Positions 1 through 10,899 of a stretch of DNA of 64,000 bases are shown here, in pieces. The first letter of the stretch is position 1; each line of letters opens with the position of its first letter. Source of the DNA: Massospora cicadina (Eukaryota; Entomophthoromycota; Entomophthoromycetes; Entomophthorales; Entomophthoraceae); assembly GCA_022478985.1 (NCBI GenBank), contig JAKSZP010012114.1, positions 1 to 64,000 of the forward strand, in the 5' to 3' direction. The notes under the pieces are model-generated. The model worked only from the letters and a program-made list of their open reading frames with translations. It was not told the DNA's origin and did not search any database. Both the position numbers and the translations under genes were made by a program.

Positions 1-2270
1 GGATTGGCTCTTGTGGGGTTACCGCCTCTTTGAAGAAGATGTGGATGAACATTATGAGTCTATTTTATAATCAAAGTGACCAAGAAGCCCGTTATGAACT
101 GTATATGTCTTACCTTGATTCTACCACAATGGGTTGTCTCACCGGCTCAGCTTCCGCTGAGCTTAGGAATACCTAGTTGTGTAAATTCAGCCTTTGATCC
201 GCAACTACTGCATTTGTTGCCTGACATAATTTTGAGATCAGTAATGTCATGCGTTTTGTCCAAGAACAACAGAATGGCACTTTCTTCTTACTTAACCGCT
301 CTAACCACTCTTTCTTGGAGATCCAGGGGGCGCTAGTGCATGTAGACAGTCGTGTCATGGACATCAACCATCGCCTGGACAAACAGCCCCATATTTGAAT
401 CATAAGTTACCTCGAGTAATAGGAGAATTGTTAGAATGGCGTGGGCTTTTTGGTGAGTGGATATGGGATGTCACGACGCGGGTAGTAAAACCAAGCACTT
501 TATTGTGGAAATGTCTGAATGGGTGGAAGGAATTGAAACAGCGGTGGCTCAGACTAGGGACTGGGTTACCCTGTTGGAGCGGTGGATGACTAATCACTCC
601 AACACCATGGCAATCAAATTCAATCAACTTTGAGCTGAGTGGAGTAACCAGCAGATGGGAAGCCATTTTGACCGGATCTTTCTCAGTGACCTTAGAATAA
701 AGCCAATTGATAGGTCAGATTAATAGGTTGGAGAGCGCCAGTCAGGTGTCTCAGGGCTGAGCCATTATTCTTCCATTCATTGAGACGGTGGAGTACAATG
801 ATATACGAGTGCACTTGGATAACCTTTGACAGTCCAATGAAGAGTTGTTGCAGGAATAAACCGCTTTAGTCAATCAAGTGGACAAAGCGAACTGACAAGT
901 GCACAACACTGGATGGCAGAACGTGAGAATTCAGGGCACCTTGGAGGATATCTTCTTATGGCTTCACGAAAAGTAGTGTAGACTGAACACAGAGCAAAAA
1001 TTCCACTGAAAATTACAGAATGAATTCAAAGAGCTTAGGCAGGGGGTGAGAGACAAACGGTGTTGATGCTATTTTGCAAAAGAGGAGCGGATAATAGACT
1101 AATCTTTTGTTGAACAGACTGGTGAGGGAGGTAAGGGTATAGTCAGCGGCAAGTCAGGTGAGGAATACTATGAATTGGCCAGCGAATATCCCCTGGGGGC
1201 CATGGCAGTACCACCGTACAAACTAACCTCTTTACAATCTACTACGGCGGATTTGCATCCATCTTTATGACCCTATTCTTGCCCACAAGGAAATTTTCCC
1301 CTTGGCCAATATGAACTTATTTCATCTGTTTCACGAGCCTGAAACATGGATATGGGTGATTTTGTACAGATTGAGAAGTTGCCGCCTTTCAGTTGTGATG
1401 GGAACATCCATGGTTTTAGCAAACAATTCTAATTCGCCATGAAGGATCATCTGATCGGCGGAAAGCTAAACTGTTGTTATCCGCTCTGGATGTCAAGAGT
1501 GATGATCAGGTCACATGTTACCTTAAGAGTAGTTCAGTAACGTATCAAGAGGTGAAGGGACTGTACTCCATCTGTTTGGAGGCAAGGCGAAGATTGTGCA
1601 GCGCAAGGCCAAATTCCTGACAATACAGTTTTAAAAGAATGAGTTTCAGATGGAGTCGCAGACTGGTTCACAGCTGAAGCTATTGTACTAGTGGGAGCAA
1701 AATTCTTAACCAATGAGGACGTGGGCATAGCAATGATGGCAGCGATTAAGCCACATCACAAACTATATAAAGCTAAGACCCACATACTTCAAGAAGATGC
1801 GGAGCTTTTACAAATCATTAGCTCTTTACGCCATCTCTCTGTCATCTTTAGTGCTCCTAATGTGGACTAGAAAGCCCCTACAATTGCTGCCACATCCTCA
1901 TCAGTAAATGGACCATAAAAACCCTGTTATAATCCGTTGGGAAATCCTCAGCCTCCCAATATGTCGGCGGGTCCTTTCTGCCCTCTTTATGCACAACTGG
2001 ATCATCCCTGACCTAGTTACAATTCTTCATCCAACTTCTAACCTGGACCTTTGGGCGTGATCTTCATATGGGAGCCATTTACAAATTCTTGTTTCTCGTG
2101 CAGCCAAAAAGCCCATTATGCGGCTAACTGCCTCTGTAACCAGCATGTTCATGTGGTGCCAACTGTTCTGAAAAGACATGGAAAAGCTCAAGTGGAGTAG
2201 AGATGGGATGCTCTACCTCCTATGATCCAAATTTATTTGTCCCTGACAATTCCCATGAGTCTTTTTGCAT
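1..2270 (+). pseudogene. gag remnant of element A
   Basis: Decayed Gag region. The first 1.1 kb reads as a broken polar, coiled-coil-like N-terminal part (for example NVMRFVQEQQNGTFFLLNRS near 260-310 and WVEGIETAVAQTRDWVTLLE near 515-580). A capsid-like segment at about 1340-1860 matches element E's Gag (VGAKFLTNEDVGIAMMAAIK against LLGANILTTEDVSIVMTAAV). A zinc knuckle CFSCSQKAHYAANC is at 2090-2131 (C-X2-C-X4-H-X4-C, all ligands present). Element E lacks most of the long N-terminal part, so it was either lost in E or is specific to A. Many in-frame stops rule out a functional product. Confidence 0.75.
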
Positions 2271-2599
2271 TGGTCCTGGTATCTGACCCAATGACTATTA
2301 TACCAATAACTTCCTCACAATATCTCAGCCTCAATGCAAGAGATCGACTATAACCCTTCAGGCTCTGAGTTCAATCAAGATATGAAAAAGACGTATGCCT
2401 GGCAAATCCTTGAACAAAACGGCACAAGTGAATTTGGACCCTCACCAGACGTTGCCTCCTTAGTGGGGGTAGATGTTGCAATTCCAGTAGAAAAGATTGC
2501 CTAGGAGTATTTAATATCAGTTCTGGCATTGTCACTTTTCTTGGTAACAAAAAGCCCTTGGATGTTCATGTAATAAATATCCATGGTTCTTATTCAGAG

Positions 2600-3420
2600 T
2601 GTACCTACTGTGATATCTTGTTCAGAACACAAAAATATGAGATATTATTAAAACTGGTGCACCACTCAATATAATCTCCAACAAATTTGAAGCTAAGTTT
2701 CCTCTGAAGCCTGATGAGGAACACAGAGTAGTGTTTGTGACTGCTGGGGCACAGAGCACTGTGTCAGTTGGAGCTTACAGTGCATTACCCCTGAGGTTTG
2801 GCTTGGTCAGGGTTTCTGCACCCACGGCGGCTCTGCCTAATAACAACTACAACATGTTGATTATAGCTGCATTTTTAGTACTAGTGGTGCCCAACCCAAA
2901 AGGGGGAGCCGCCACACATCTTTATTCGCAAATGGGCCAAACAAAGGGATTATAATAAATTAAAAAATTCCTAATGTAGCCCCTAGGTTATCAGCCTAGG
3001 AAGCCATATCAGATGGCAAGTAGGCTTTGGGGAAACTTTTGTCCGGCACCCACTTTAGCTGGCAGACCATGACGGACAGCATTGGGGTGGGAGCATAAGC
3101 GACATGGGGCATAAGGAGATATAGTTGGGGGTTTTCTTCGTTAATGAGGCTGGCGGTGTCCATCACCTCAAAGTATAGAGCAAGTTGATGCTCAGCGAAA
3201 ATGATGAGAGCTGGCACACAAGTAAATGACTTGATGCACCGGTTAATTGAAGCTGCATTCATGCGGCAATCTGGGGCATTGTTCAATATGGAGGAAGAAA
3301 CAATTGGTATTATGGTACAAAAGATACCCATTTACTTTACCTCCAGTGGATTACCAAAAGATAAAATCCGCTCCAGTCAGATCAATCTGGCGTACAGTGA
3401 TGAGGTGATTCCTGTTTAAT
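2600..3420 (+). pseudogene. aspartic protease of element A, split by a retroposon
   Basis: Retropepsin-like segment. The active-site stretch near 2643-2690 reads IIKTGAPLNIIS, so the catalytic DTG has become KTG. The downstream part resembles element E (STVSVGAYSALPLRFG against STVLEGAYSALTLQFG), then is interrupted at 2873 by the family X insertion and resumes at 3243 as LIEAAFMRQSGALFNMEEE. Without the catalytic Asp and with an insertion it cannot process a polyprotein. Confidence 0.75.
2874..3242 (-). mobile_element. family X retroposon, 5'-truncated copy (369 bp)
   Basis: Insertion inside A's protease, flanked by imperfect 17-bp target duplications (2857-2873 and 3243-3259, both ending AGCTGCATT). 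Read on the minus strand it ends GGGTTGGGCACCACTAGTACTAAAAA, the same 3' terminus as the other X insertions. It carries the last roughly 75 codons of an ORF (CVPALIIFAEHQLALYFEVM, ending near 2996 with FPKAYLPSDMAS and a stop), followed by a 3' UTR with AATAAAGAT. That C-terminus matches the longer X copy at 25544-27400. The protein family is not recognised. Confidence 0.8.
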
Positions 3421-4009
3421 ATTAGCAGATGAAGCGGAGGACCAGAGCCCTTCAAAACCAAATCTACAAGTACAACGCTATTCCGCTAAAGGCTGAAACC
3501 GCTTTAATCATACCTTCTGGTCATCAGATTATATTAGGGACGGAGCTTGAAATAGACATCTTAGAAGGTTATATGGGGAGATTATGGGGATCTACTTGAA
3601 ATCCTGGATTAAACCCCATGTGGCTCCTGGGTTACTGTTTTCAGGGCATGGGAAGTGAAAATAATAATAGAAAACCTACAAAAAGAGTCCATGACGGTCC
3701 AGAGGCACCAAGTGGTGGCTTATTTACATTTGGCCCCTATTGATGAGGTTCATTGTGTTCACAACTTTGGTTCTTGGGAACTTGGCCTAATGGTGAAATC
3801 ATCATTTGGCGTAATGACAGTGGTTCTGCAGGAAGCTCTTACTGGGATGTCAGAGGAATAGAATGATAGGGTGATGGCCCTGTTTGAAAAATACCGAGGA
3901 TTTTTGCATCCACTGACCATATTTTGGAATATGCGTAAGGGGTTGTGCATTGGGTGTACATGAGCGATCACCCCCATTCGTTTATGTCCTATTCAGCGCT
4001 CAAAAGCTG

Positions 4010-5260
4010 CAGAGGAAGATGTCAATGACGAGTTAGACCTATTAATTGAACAGGGGATGTTAGAGCCATCCAAGAGTCCATGGCACCGCCAGTGTTAATT
4101 GTTAAGAAAAAAGATGGCACTAACAGTGTGGTCATTAAATACCTTAAGCTTAACAGCATTATGATGAGGATTCCTACCCCCTCCTACGGATTGACAACGC
4201 TTTAGATTTGCTTTGAGGGGCTAATTATTTTTTGTTTTGGATCCAATATTGGGGTATTGGCAGATTGAGTTGCCAGCGGCGGAACAGGAGAAATGCGCTA
4301 TAATCACTTCAAAGGGTTATTCAAATCTACACATATGCCCCAAGGGTTATGTAATGCCCCAGCTACATTACAGTGGGCTATGGACACAATCTTGTTTGAT
4401 TTGAAGCTGTCCTGTGTTTTAGTTTACCTCAATGATATCAATGTATTCTCTCAGATGTTCATGGAACTTCTGGACCATTTGTAACAAGTTGTCGCCATCT
4501 TGCTGACGTTAACATCAAGATCAAGCCTCAGAAGTGTCATTTTTTCAAGGGACAATTAGATTACATTAGGTTCGTGGTAGACTCAAAAGGGCTTAAGCCT
4601 CAGCCGGCAAAAGGTGGAAGTTATAAGTGAGATAACTTGGCCAGTCAGTTTGAGAGATGTCCAAGTGCTTTTGGGGATGGTAGGTTACTACTGGCGGTTC
4701 ATTTCTAATTTTAGCTGTATTGGGGCATCTCTATTTGAGTTTGTTGAAGAAGAATGCCATTTTTGAATGAACTGAACAATCCCAAAACGCTTTTGATGTC
4801 TTGTAGACCGCGTTGGCTAGCGTGCCTGTTTTGCAATACCCTATTTTCGATAAGAAATTCATAGTGCAAATGGACGCATCCCTTTCCTCTGTGGGGCAGT
4901 ATTATCCCAAAAGGATGATGATGGTTTAGAGCACCCTGTCGCGTTTTGCAGCCAAATATTAAACTGCCATGAACGGAATTACACTGTGACCAAACAGGAG
5001 TACTTAGCGGTGATATATGCATATGATAAGTTCTGGGTATACATCCACGAGGTGAAATTCCAAGTGGTAATGGATCACGCATCCTTGCATTGGCTGCAGA
5101 ATCTCCGTGAACCTGAAAGCGGATCACAAGATGAGAATTGAAGCTCCAAGCGTATTACTTTGAGATAGTACACCAGCTGGAGGTGAAACATCAGAATGCA
5201 GAATGTCTCTCAGGGTTACCAACGGTTGCTTTTACAGAAGATTTGGCTGACATCATATAT
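4010..5260 (+). pseudogene. reverse transcriptase and RNase H of element A
   Basis: RT fingers are seen as LLIEQGMLEPSKSPW (about 4040) and VLIVKKKDGTN (4095); palm motifs are MPQGLCNAPATLQWAMDTI at 4334-4390 and VLVYLNDINVF near 4420. The catalytic YLDD is YLND, a loss of the first Asp of the pair. RNase H follows at about 4780-5250 (VQMDASLSSV, EQKAY-type repeat, DHASLHWLQ near 5075). Numerous frameshifts interrupt the frame. Confidence 0.8.
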
Positions 5261-5399
5261 GAGAAGATGGTTGTGAGAAAATACCATGATGATCCACCAT
5301 CAGTGATTAAAGTGCTAGATGAGCTTAGACAAGTTAACTTCTTGCACAATGGGAACTATATATAAGAAGATTAAAGAAGGAACTCTGAGTTTCTAAAAC

Positions 5400-6440
5400 C
5401 CTCCACAATGCCAGCAATTATCTTAGATGCACATAGGGCGGTAGGCATAGAGGGTTGCGAAAATCATTGGAGTTCTTGCAACCCCATATCTATTGGGAGA
5501 GCATGCTTTATGACATGCTGGAGACGGTTGGTTGTTTTCATTAGTGCCAAATAAATAAACCTTTCCACAAGAAGACCACCTACCAACTGGTTAAGTCCTG
5601 GTTCACATGGAATACTATTTCTCTTGACATGGTGGGCCTCTTCTGACTGGCACAAACTGATCTAAATATATAATAATAGCAATTTATCACTTGACAAGGT
5701 AGTGGAAGCAGTAGCAATCAATGATTTGGAGGCTGTCACCACTGCCAATTTTACTATGGAATGTGTCATTCAGCGACATGGATGTACGCAATTTATTTAT
5801 ATGGACAACGGAACCAATTTCACGTTGCATATCCTGCTCAAGTTGAACAAGCTGATGGCTATCCTCAGGGTCTTTACTACACCCTACCACCCTGAATCTA
5901 ACGGAATGGTGGAACAAGTCAACAGAACATTGGTAAACATTCTCTGCAAGCTTATAAAGTATCAGACCTCAGAATGGAAAGCCCTTTTATCCACCAACAT
6001 CTTTGCATATAATATCAGCTACCACTCGTCAACTGGCAAGAGTACTTTCCAATTGCTCTAGATAGACTATCATCTTTGCCCGCTCTGCTCTACTCCTGCG
6101 TGGAGAATACTGGAGGATTAGAACCGCAGTGTTATCTGACCAATTTAATGGAAATGCTGATAAAGCTATAAATGGAAGCTTATTTTACCAGCTTAGATAA
6201 GAAGATTTGTGATCAGGCAGCTGACCAAAGTAGATGTAGTGGACTCCCACAGTTCACTGTAGGAGATCATGTTTTGTTTCATGACCAACATGGATTTGGA
6301 AGGAAGAACAAGCTTGCTAACATATGGACTGGACATATAAGGTAATCAAGAGGACTGTATCAATGGATACACCATTAAGGAACCCGTGGGTGGTCAGATA
6401 AAACTTGAGTTCACGCGAAGTTTCTCCGTGCATACAAGTA
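5400..6440 (+). pseudogene. integrase of element A
   Basis: Integrase remnant. The zinc-binding N-terminus is eroded (about 5420-5560). The core includes YMDNGTNFTLHILLKLNKLM (second catalytic Asp in DNGTNF) and TTPYHPESNGMVEQVNRTLV (catalytic Glu) in the open stretch 5702-6061. The C-terminal domain near 6240-6440 reads FTVGDHVLFHDQHGFGRKNK and ends KFLRAYK before a stop. The CGT arginine codon at 6427-6429 corresponds to a TGA stop in element E. Confidence 0.8.
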
Positions 6441-6472
6441 ATAGGAGCTTATCATTCAGTCAAGGGAGAGTA

Positions 6473-6959
6473 TGTTTAGAAATTGATATGACTGGACAAT
6501 AAGCCATATATCCGGCAGATTGTATTTTATTAGTTGAGGTGAGCCTTTAGATTGAGCTGAAGATTGTATCAATGTGAAGAAAATCAATTGATGTACTAAT
6601 AGTTCAGAAAATTGAGGGAGTTCCACTGAAGCCTCAATAATGGAATGAAACCCCTAAAATTGTAGGGAATGAAGAGTTACTAAGCTGACAAATCAGAAGC
6701 AACTGATATGATTAAAGATTAATAGCTGAACAATAAAATGAAAGGGGAGGTTTTTAAAGTGAAATGAGGAAGAAAGTGGAAGATAATCTGAGTTTAATAT
6801 ATAAATAAAATAGTGTCAGTTGGGGCAATAGCCCCATATTTTATAATTATAATTATTTACTAAGGATCAGAAATCTTCATAATGTCAGTTCGTAGCTCAG
6901 TGGTGATTAATCTGTGCAACCAGCATAGTGGATCTAAGAAAATCAACCAAAAGTTAACA
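6473..6959 (+). repeat. 3' LTR of element A
   Basis: Starts TGTTTAGAAAT after a purine-rich tract (caagggagagta, 6461-6472) and ends GTTAACA. It shares with the LTRs of element E the early motif TATGACTGGACAATAAGCC, the internal GGGGCAATAGCCCC inverted repeat (6822-6835, just after ATATAAATAAAA) and the terminal region GCTCAGTGG...TTAACA. About 487 bp. Confidence 0.8.
6822..6835. promoter_or_regulatory. small GC hairpin in LTR A
   Basis: Perfect inverted repeat GGGG-CAATAG-CCCC in an AT-rich context next to an AATAAA-like signal. Equivalent hairpins sit in the LTRs of C, E, D/G and B, suggesting a conserved R-region, polyadenylation or dimerisation element. The role is inferred. Confidence 0.5.
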
Positions 6960-7977
6960 GTCTCCCTCTAGATCCTAATTCAAGGGGGAAAAAGGCTGAA
7001 AGAATTGACTGTATACACGTTTTACCACGGTACCCTGAACAATATACACAATTGAGTGTTCGTTGACCCACTTATAAATGACTTTGTAGGTCCCCAACCA
7101 GTTGGTGCCCAATTTGTTATCATGACCTCCCAGCCAATGGTGGTAGAAAAGGACTAGATCACTCAGTTGGAAGGTGTGCAGAGGGTCATGTTTGTCATTA
7201 AATCGACTTGTTTCATCTACTAGTGGTAGCAGATTAGTTCTTGGAAGCCAGGTCCTGAAGTCAGATAATTTCATTGGCAATATTTTGCATAGTGACTTTA
7301 GGGGCTTTGGGGGAGGAATTCTCGAGCATAGCCTGCACTTTAAAAGGCATCTGGGGATTTCATTCATATAATTCTTGGAAGGGCGACATCTTAAGCATTT
7401 GATTATAGCTGATTTTATAGGCCAGAATTGCACTAGGCAAATATTGGGGCCAATGAAAGATGTCAGACATAGAAATTTTCCGGAGGGCTGCAGTTAGAGT
7501 ACCATTTTCCCACTCTACCATTTCATTGGTTGCAGGATGGTAGGGGTTGAAAATACTTAAGTGGATCCCACCAGTTTGGCTTAATCTTCTACCAGTAATA
7601 ATTGGATCTTATGTCCATTATTAAAAATAACTATGTTAGGGCACCCAAGCTGGAGATTCTTTAATTATATAAAAACTGGCGGTAGCTTTTGCTAAAGCAA
7701 AGGGTAGTAATACAGACATCGATGAATCCCCCCCTTGGGTTGGGACCATCTAGTACTAAAAAAAAGGGTAGTAATACAGCTTTTATCCACTTAGTTAAAT
7801 GATCCACTGCTAGGAGGAGGAACAGATGACCATTAGAGGATCCATGGAGAGGTACCAAAGCATCTATGCTAATAGTATGGAAGGGTTCACAGGTTGGAAC
7901 CACTGGATGTTGAGATCAAGGATTAGGTCCATCTTGACTTTTACATACTAGGCAGGACTCCAATACATCTTGGATGG
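6960..7977 (-). pseudogene. element B integrase, C-terminal and core part
   Basis: Minus-strand integrase. From the right: HQDVLESCLVCKSQ (zinc-finger end, about 7970-7920), TISIDALVPLHGSSNGH and LLLAVDHLTKWIKAVLLPF (core start, about 7890-7780), then the C-terminal domain FQLSDLVLFYHHWLGGHDNK to the end YSQFFQPFSPLN and stop near 6975. A 47-bp X insertion at 7716-7762 interrupts the core. Element C is inserted at 7977; the rest of B resumes at 15397. Polypurine-like agagggagac precedes the junction with LTR A. Confidence 0.8.
7716..7762 (+). mobile_element. 47-bp family X insertion in element B integrase
   Basis: Flanked by perfect 17-bp direct repeats AAAGGGTAGTAATACAG (7699-7715 and 7763-7779). 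The insert ends GGGTTGGGACCATCTAGTACTAAAAA and begins with ACATCGATGAATCC, matching the last 3' UTR bases of the longer X copies. A 5'-truncated retroposition event by target-primed reverse transcription is the simplest reading. Confidence 0.9.
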
Positions 7978-8590
7978 TGTTGTAATTTCAGCGATTCCCT
8001 ATATATCTGCCAAAGGGTTTTTCTCACAGGGTTACGCCGACTGAACAATTTGAATGGATGTTATGATGATTGTCAGTTCCTTGGAACACTTATAAACAAC
8101 CAATTATAATAAAAAAGGGGCAAATTCCCCCAAAACACTTCTTTATTTTTAATATAATAAACTAGGCGGATTTCTTCTAGTCCACTTCCCTTTCTTTCTC
8201 TTCTGTCTTGTAAAAACCTCATTCTTCAAAATTCCCTCATTTTGCTGATATCCCAGAGAGCTCAATCAGTACCAATTATTTTGCTTAGTTTTTTTTTCGT
8301 TTTGCCATATTCTCATTGGTTTCAGCTTGTTGTTCTTCAATTATTTATTGCCCTAATTCGAGGCAGTTCAAATTATCTTGTCAAATGTCAAAATCGCCTT
8401 ATTGCTCTATTTTGAAATCAATTTGATATGGCCTGTTATAACCCATTATTGCCTCATCCTAAGGCAATTGATAATTATACCTAAGAAACATCCTCAGCAG
8501 ATTCTGCCCATTGAATCTTCTGCGGAAATTCTACCAATGATTCGTTGGTCATATTTGTGGCTTGTTGACCAGTCATATAGATTTGTGACA
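7978..8590 (-). repeat. 3' LTR of element C
   Basis: On the plus strand it runs from TGTTGTAATTTCAGCGATTCC to AGATTTGTGACA (613 bp). It aligns along its length with the 5' LTR at 14749-15396, for example GGGTTTTTCTCACAGGGTTAC and CAGCTTGTTGTTCTTCAATT in both. It contains the inverted repeat GGGGCAAATTCCCC at 8117-8130. Confidence 0.85.
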
Positions 8591-8602
8591 TTACCCCCCC
8601 TT
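8591..8602 (-). promoter_or_regulatory. polypurine tract of element C
   Basis: Minus-strand AAGGGGGGGTAA directly abuts the LTR start TGTCAC, the expected plus-strand priming site. The same purine run ending in GTAA precedes the 3' LTRs of E (AAGGAGGGGGTAA), F and D. Confidence 0.8.
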
Positions 8603-8643
8603 GACTGGACAATAAGCAGTATGTCTCTTAATCCTCCAATGCC

Positions 8644-9716
8644 ATGCTAACCATTGTGCGCCAACAGCCACATGTCCGTTATTTCAATTTCTTCTTTCAT
8701 ATGTGGCTTGGTACGGAGTTTCCTGACCCAGGCCACATCCCTCTTTCCCAGTTTCCTCTTCCCCCAGCTGATGAGGATGAGGCTGACATGGACCTTACGA
8801 CCATTCTAACCCAAGAAGAACTCCTTACCAAATTTGTCAGCCATTTGGATTCCTGGCGCGCCCCTTTTGGGACATAGTGGCCCAGCTACGCTGGGGAGGG
8901 GAGTGGAGCTGAGAACTTTTGTATAACAAAGCGGCCCAGCTCCTGGTAAATGGCTTTAGTCTCCTAGTGCTTCCATCTCCTGCAGAGCTTCATCCTGCAG
9001 CCCTGTATTTCCTCAGATGCTATGTTTTGTGCAGTGGGTGATAGCCAGCTGATCGGGGTCCTTTCCCCATGCTCCTAACCACTTCCAGTACCCGGGGTTA
9101 AATTTCCACAACATCCGGCTAGCTCCCCTTTGCTCAGGGTCACCACAGTGTTCAATGCCCTCAGCGCCAACAATCCATTGCAGTACCTTCCCATCATGAA
9201 GCTCTTAGGTAACCTAATTTTACATCCTGCAACTGCTTTAGGTTCAGGAATAGAGCTGCACTGGTCAGCACTTGAGTGGGCCTGACAAGAAGCATTCACT
9301 GCAACCGCTCCTTTTCCAATAGTATATCTGAGTATGGAGGACTTCATTGGTGATTGCCTGGCACTGGGCGCAGCCTTTTCCCCTTGAGCCGGAACTCACC
9401 TGCTAACTCTCCAGCCCTTATGACTTTGACCCCCTCTGCTGGCTTACTCGTTAATTTCTTGGGAACATCAGTGCATGTGGTTGCAAGCTTTGCTCATAGT
9501 GGGGCAAGAATGGTTTCAGCTCAATATACCAACTGAGCTCTCACCATGGCAGACTTCACCTCCACCACCAACCCCATAAGAGTCCATAGGCACCTTGGCA
9601 CCCTCAAAGCGGTGGAAGAAGAAACAAAGGTCCCATCGATCAAAACAAAAGGATCACCACAAGAAGCCAAAAAGAGACAGGAAGATGAAGCCATTGAAGC
9701 GAAAGACCTCAAGTAA
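8644..9716 (+). pseudogene. antisense ORF block carried by element C (unknown protein)
   Basis: Plus-strand coding-like region lying antisense to element C between its integrase end and its polypurine tract. It starts with a 77-codon open frame from ATG 8644 (acidic motif LPPADEDEADMD, then ILTQEELLTKFVSHLDSW). After a frameshift near 8870 it continues as IVAQLRWGGEWS, LYNKAAQLLVNGFSLLVL and ELHPAALYFLRCYVLCSG, then VFNALSANNPLQYLPIMKLL and LHPATALGSGIELHWSALEW, and MEDFIGDCLALGAAFSP at 9335. It ends in a charged tail from ATG 9546 (KAVEEETKVPSIK ... EAKDLK, stop 9714-9716) followed by AATAAA. GC content is higher than in flanking gag-pol. No counterpart is seen in A, E or F. I do not recognise the family; it may be a captured host or foreign gene. 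Confidence 0.5.
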
Positions 9717-9719
9717 CTA

Positions 9720-9820
9720 AGAAATAAACGTAGTTAAACTCACATATGATATTTTTCACAATCATTTTCATCATCATCATAATCATTTACATCTTATTTT
9801 CCCCCATTTTAGAGAGGCTC
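9720..9820. other. simple-sequence and purine-rich spacer in element C
   Basis: Contains a TCATCATCATCATAATCAT run and, on the minus strand, AAAATGGGGGAAAATAAG just after the integrase stop. The latter could be the ancestral polypurine tract from before the antisense block was acquired; this is inference. Confidence 0.4.
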
Positions 9821-10850
9821 TATTACTGCTTATATGGCCGAAGGAAATTTGCATGCACCTGATTTATAATATGACCGCTCGCTGGATCCTTGATAGTATA
9901 AGTGTCAAATCCTGCTTTTTCTATTATCTCAAACATCCTGATCCAAATATTTGCAAGCTTGTGCTTCTGCCCAAACCCAATAGATTGTGGAATAGCACCA
10001 TATCTCCATCTTTGAACTGTGCTAGGCCACTTCGCCATATCTGATTAGCAGTCTGGTTTTTGATTTTCTTGGCTAAGCTGAATGAGTATGCTTTGGGTTG
10101 TAACTTAATCAGCATATTTGCTAGGGTGGTTAAATAGCGTTGAAGATCCGTCCGCCGGTGTCCTCTACACAGTCATATAGAAGCGCAGGCAGATCAGTGT
10201 GCCGTCTATAAAGAAATTGGAAGGGGCTTTTCCCATGGCAGAATGGTAGCTAATATTGTAGTCGAACACCGCAGTAGAAAGAAGGGTACTCCAATTGGGG
10301 GGCCTATCTTTAACCAACTTCCGTAGTATTTTCACCAGAGTCCCATTAACCCATTCAGCCATTCTGTTGGACTCAGGGTGATAAGGGGATGTTAGGAACC
10401 CGCGGATGGCCACAAAATGTTGAGCTTGAGTAAAATGTGAGAGGTGAAGTTGGTCCCATTTTCAGTAAGGATAAATTGTGGGAAGCCGTGACACTGAATG
10501 ATGCATTCCATTACAAACTTAGCCACAGTAACTGCCCCTAGATCCCAAATGGCTCATGCCTCAACCCACCTGGTCAAGTGGTCACTTTCCACCAGGATAT
10601 ACTTAGACCGGTTAGCTCCAGTCAGCAGAGGTCCCATGACATTGATAGAGACTGTATGCCAAGCAAAGTGAGGTTTTACTAACTGGTATGAAGTCTTCTG
10701 GTGAAACGGCTTCCTCACCTGGCACTGATGGTAGCAAAACAGGGTCTCAAGCACGTCAAATTGCATGCTTTCCCAATAATACTGTGACTTCATCATTTCA
10801 AGAGTTTTGGACTCCAACATGGCCAACTGCTTGGTGTGCACTCATAATAA
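9821..10850 (-). pseudogene. integrase of element C
   Basis: Minus strand, N to C: zinc-finger end ETLFCYHQCQVRKPF (about 10775), core WHTVSINVMGPLLTGANRSK (the first catalytic Asp of the usual IDV is Asn), LTENGTNF near 10465 (second Asp replaced by Glu), SPYHPESNRMAEWVNGTLVK at about 10390 (catalytic Glu present). The C-terminal domain has IWIRMFEIIEKAGFDTYTIK and ends NFLRPYKQ at 9823. Two of three DDE residues are lost, so it is inactive. Confidence 0.8.
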
Positions 10851-10899
10851 TATTTGGGCATGTGGAAGGTCTTGGGATATTCACTGTAGTGTCCCCTAT

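Larger units (their letters stand above)
1..6959 (+). mobile_element. Gypsy element A, 3' part with 3' LTR (decayed)
   Basis: Ty3/Gypsy retrotransposon whose 5' LTR lies before the window. The order gag, protease, reverse transcriptase, RNase H, integrase and 3' LTR is readable but every domain is cut by stops and frameshifts. It is closely related to element E (43534-49708): same zinc knuckle, protease and integrase wording, and LTRs that start and end alike. A family X copy is inserted in its protease. Its 3' LTR ends exactly where element B's coding end and polypurine-like sequence begin, so A is probably nested in B; the candidate 5-bp target copy gtctc follows at 6960-6964 but its partner is outside the window. 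Confidence 0.85.

Noticed and set aside
9760..9790. TCATCATCATCAT tract as a possible functional repeat
   Set aside because: A short simple repeat in a non-coding spacer; nothing indicates more than slippage.
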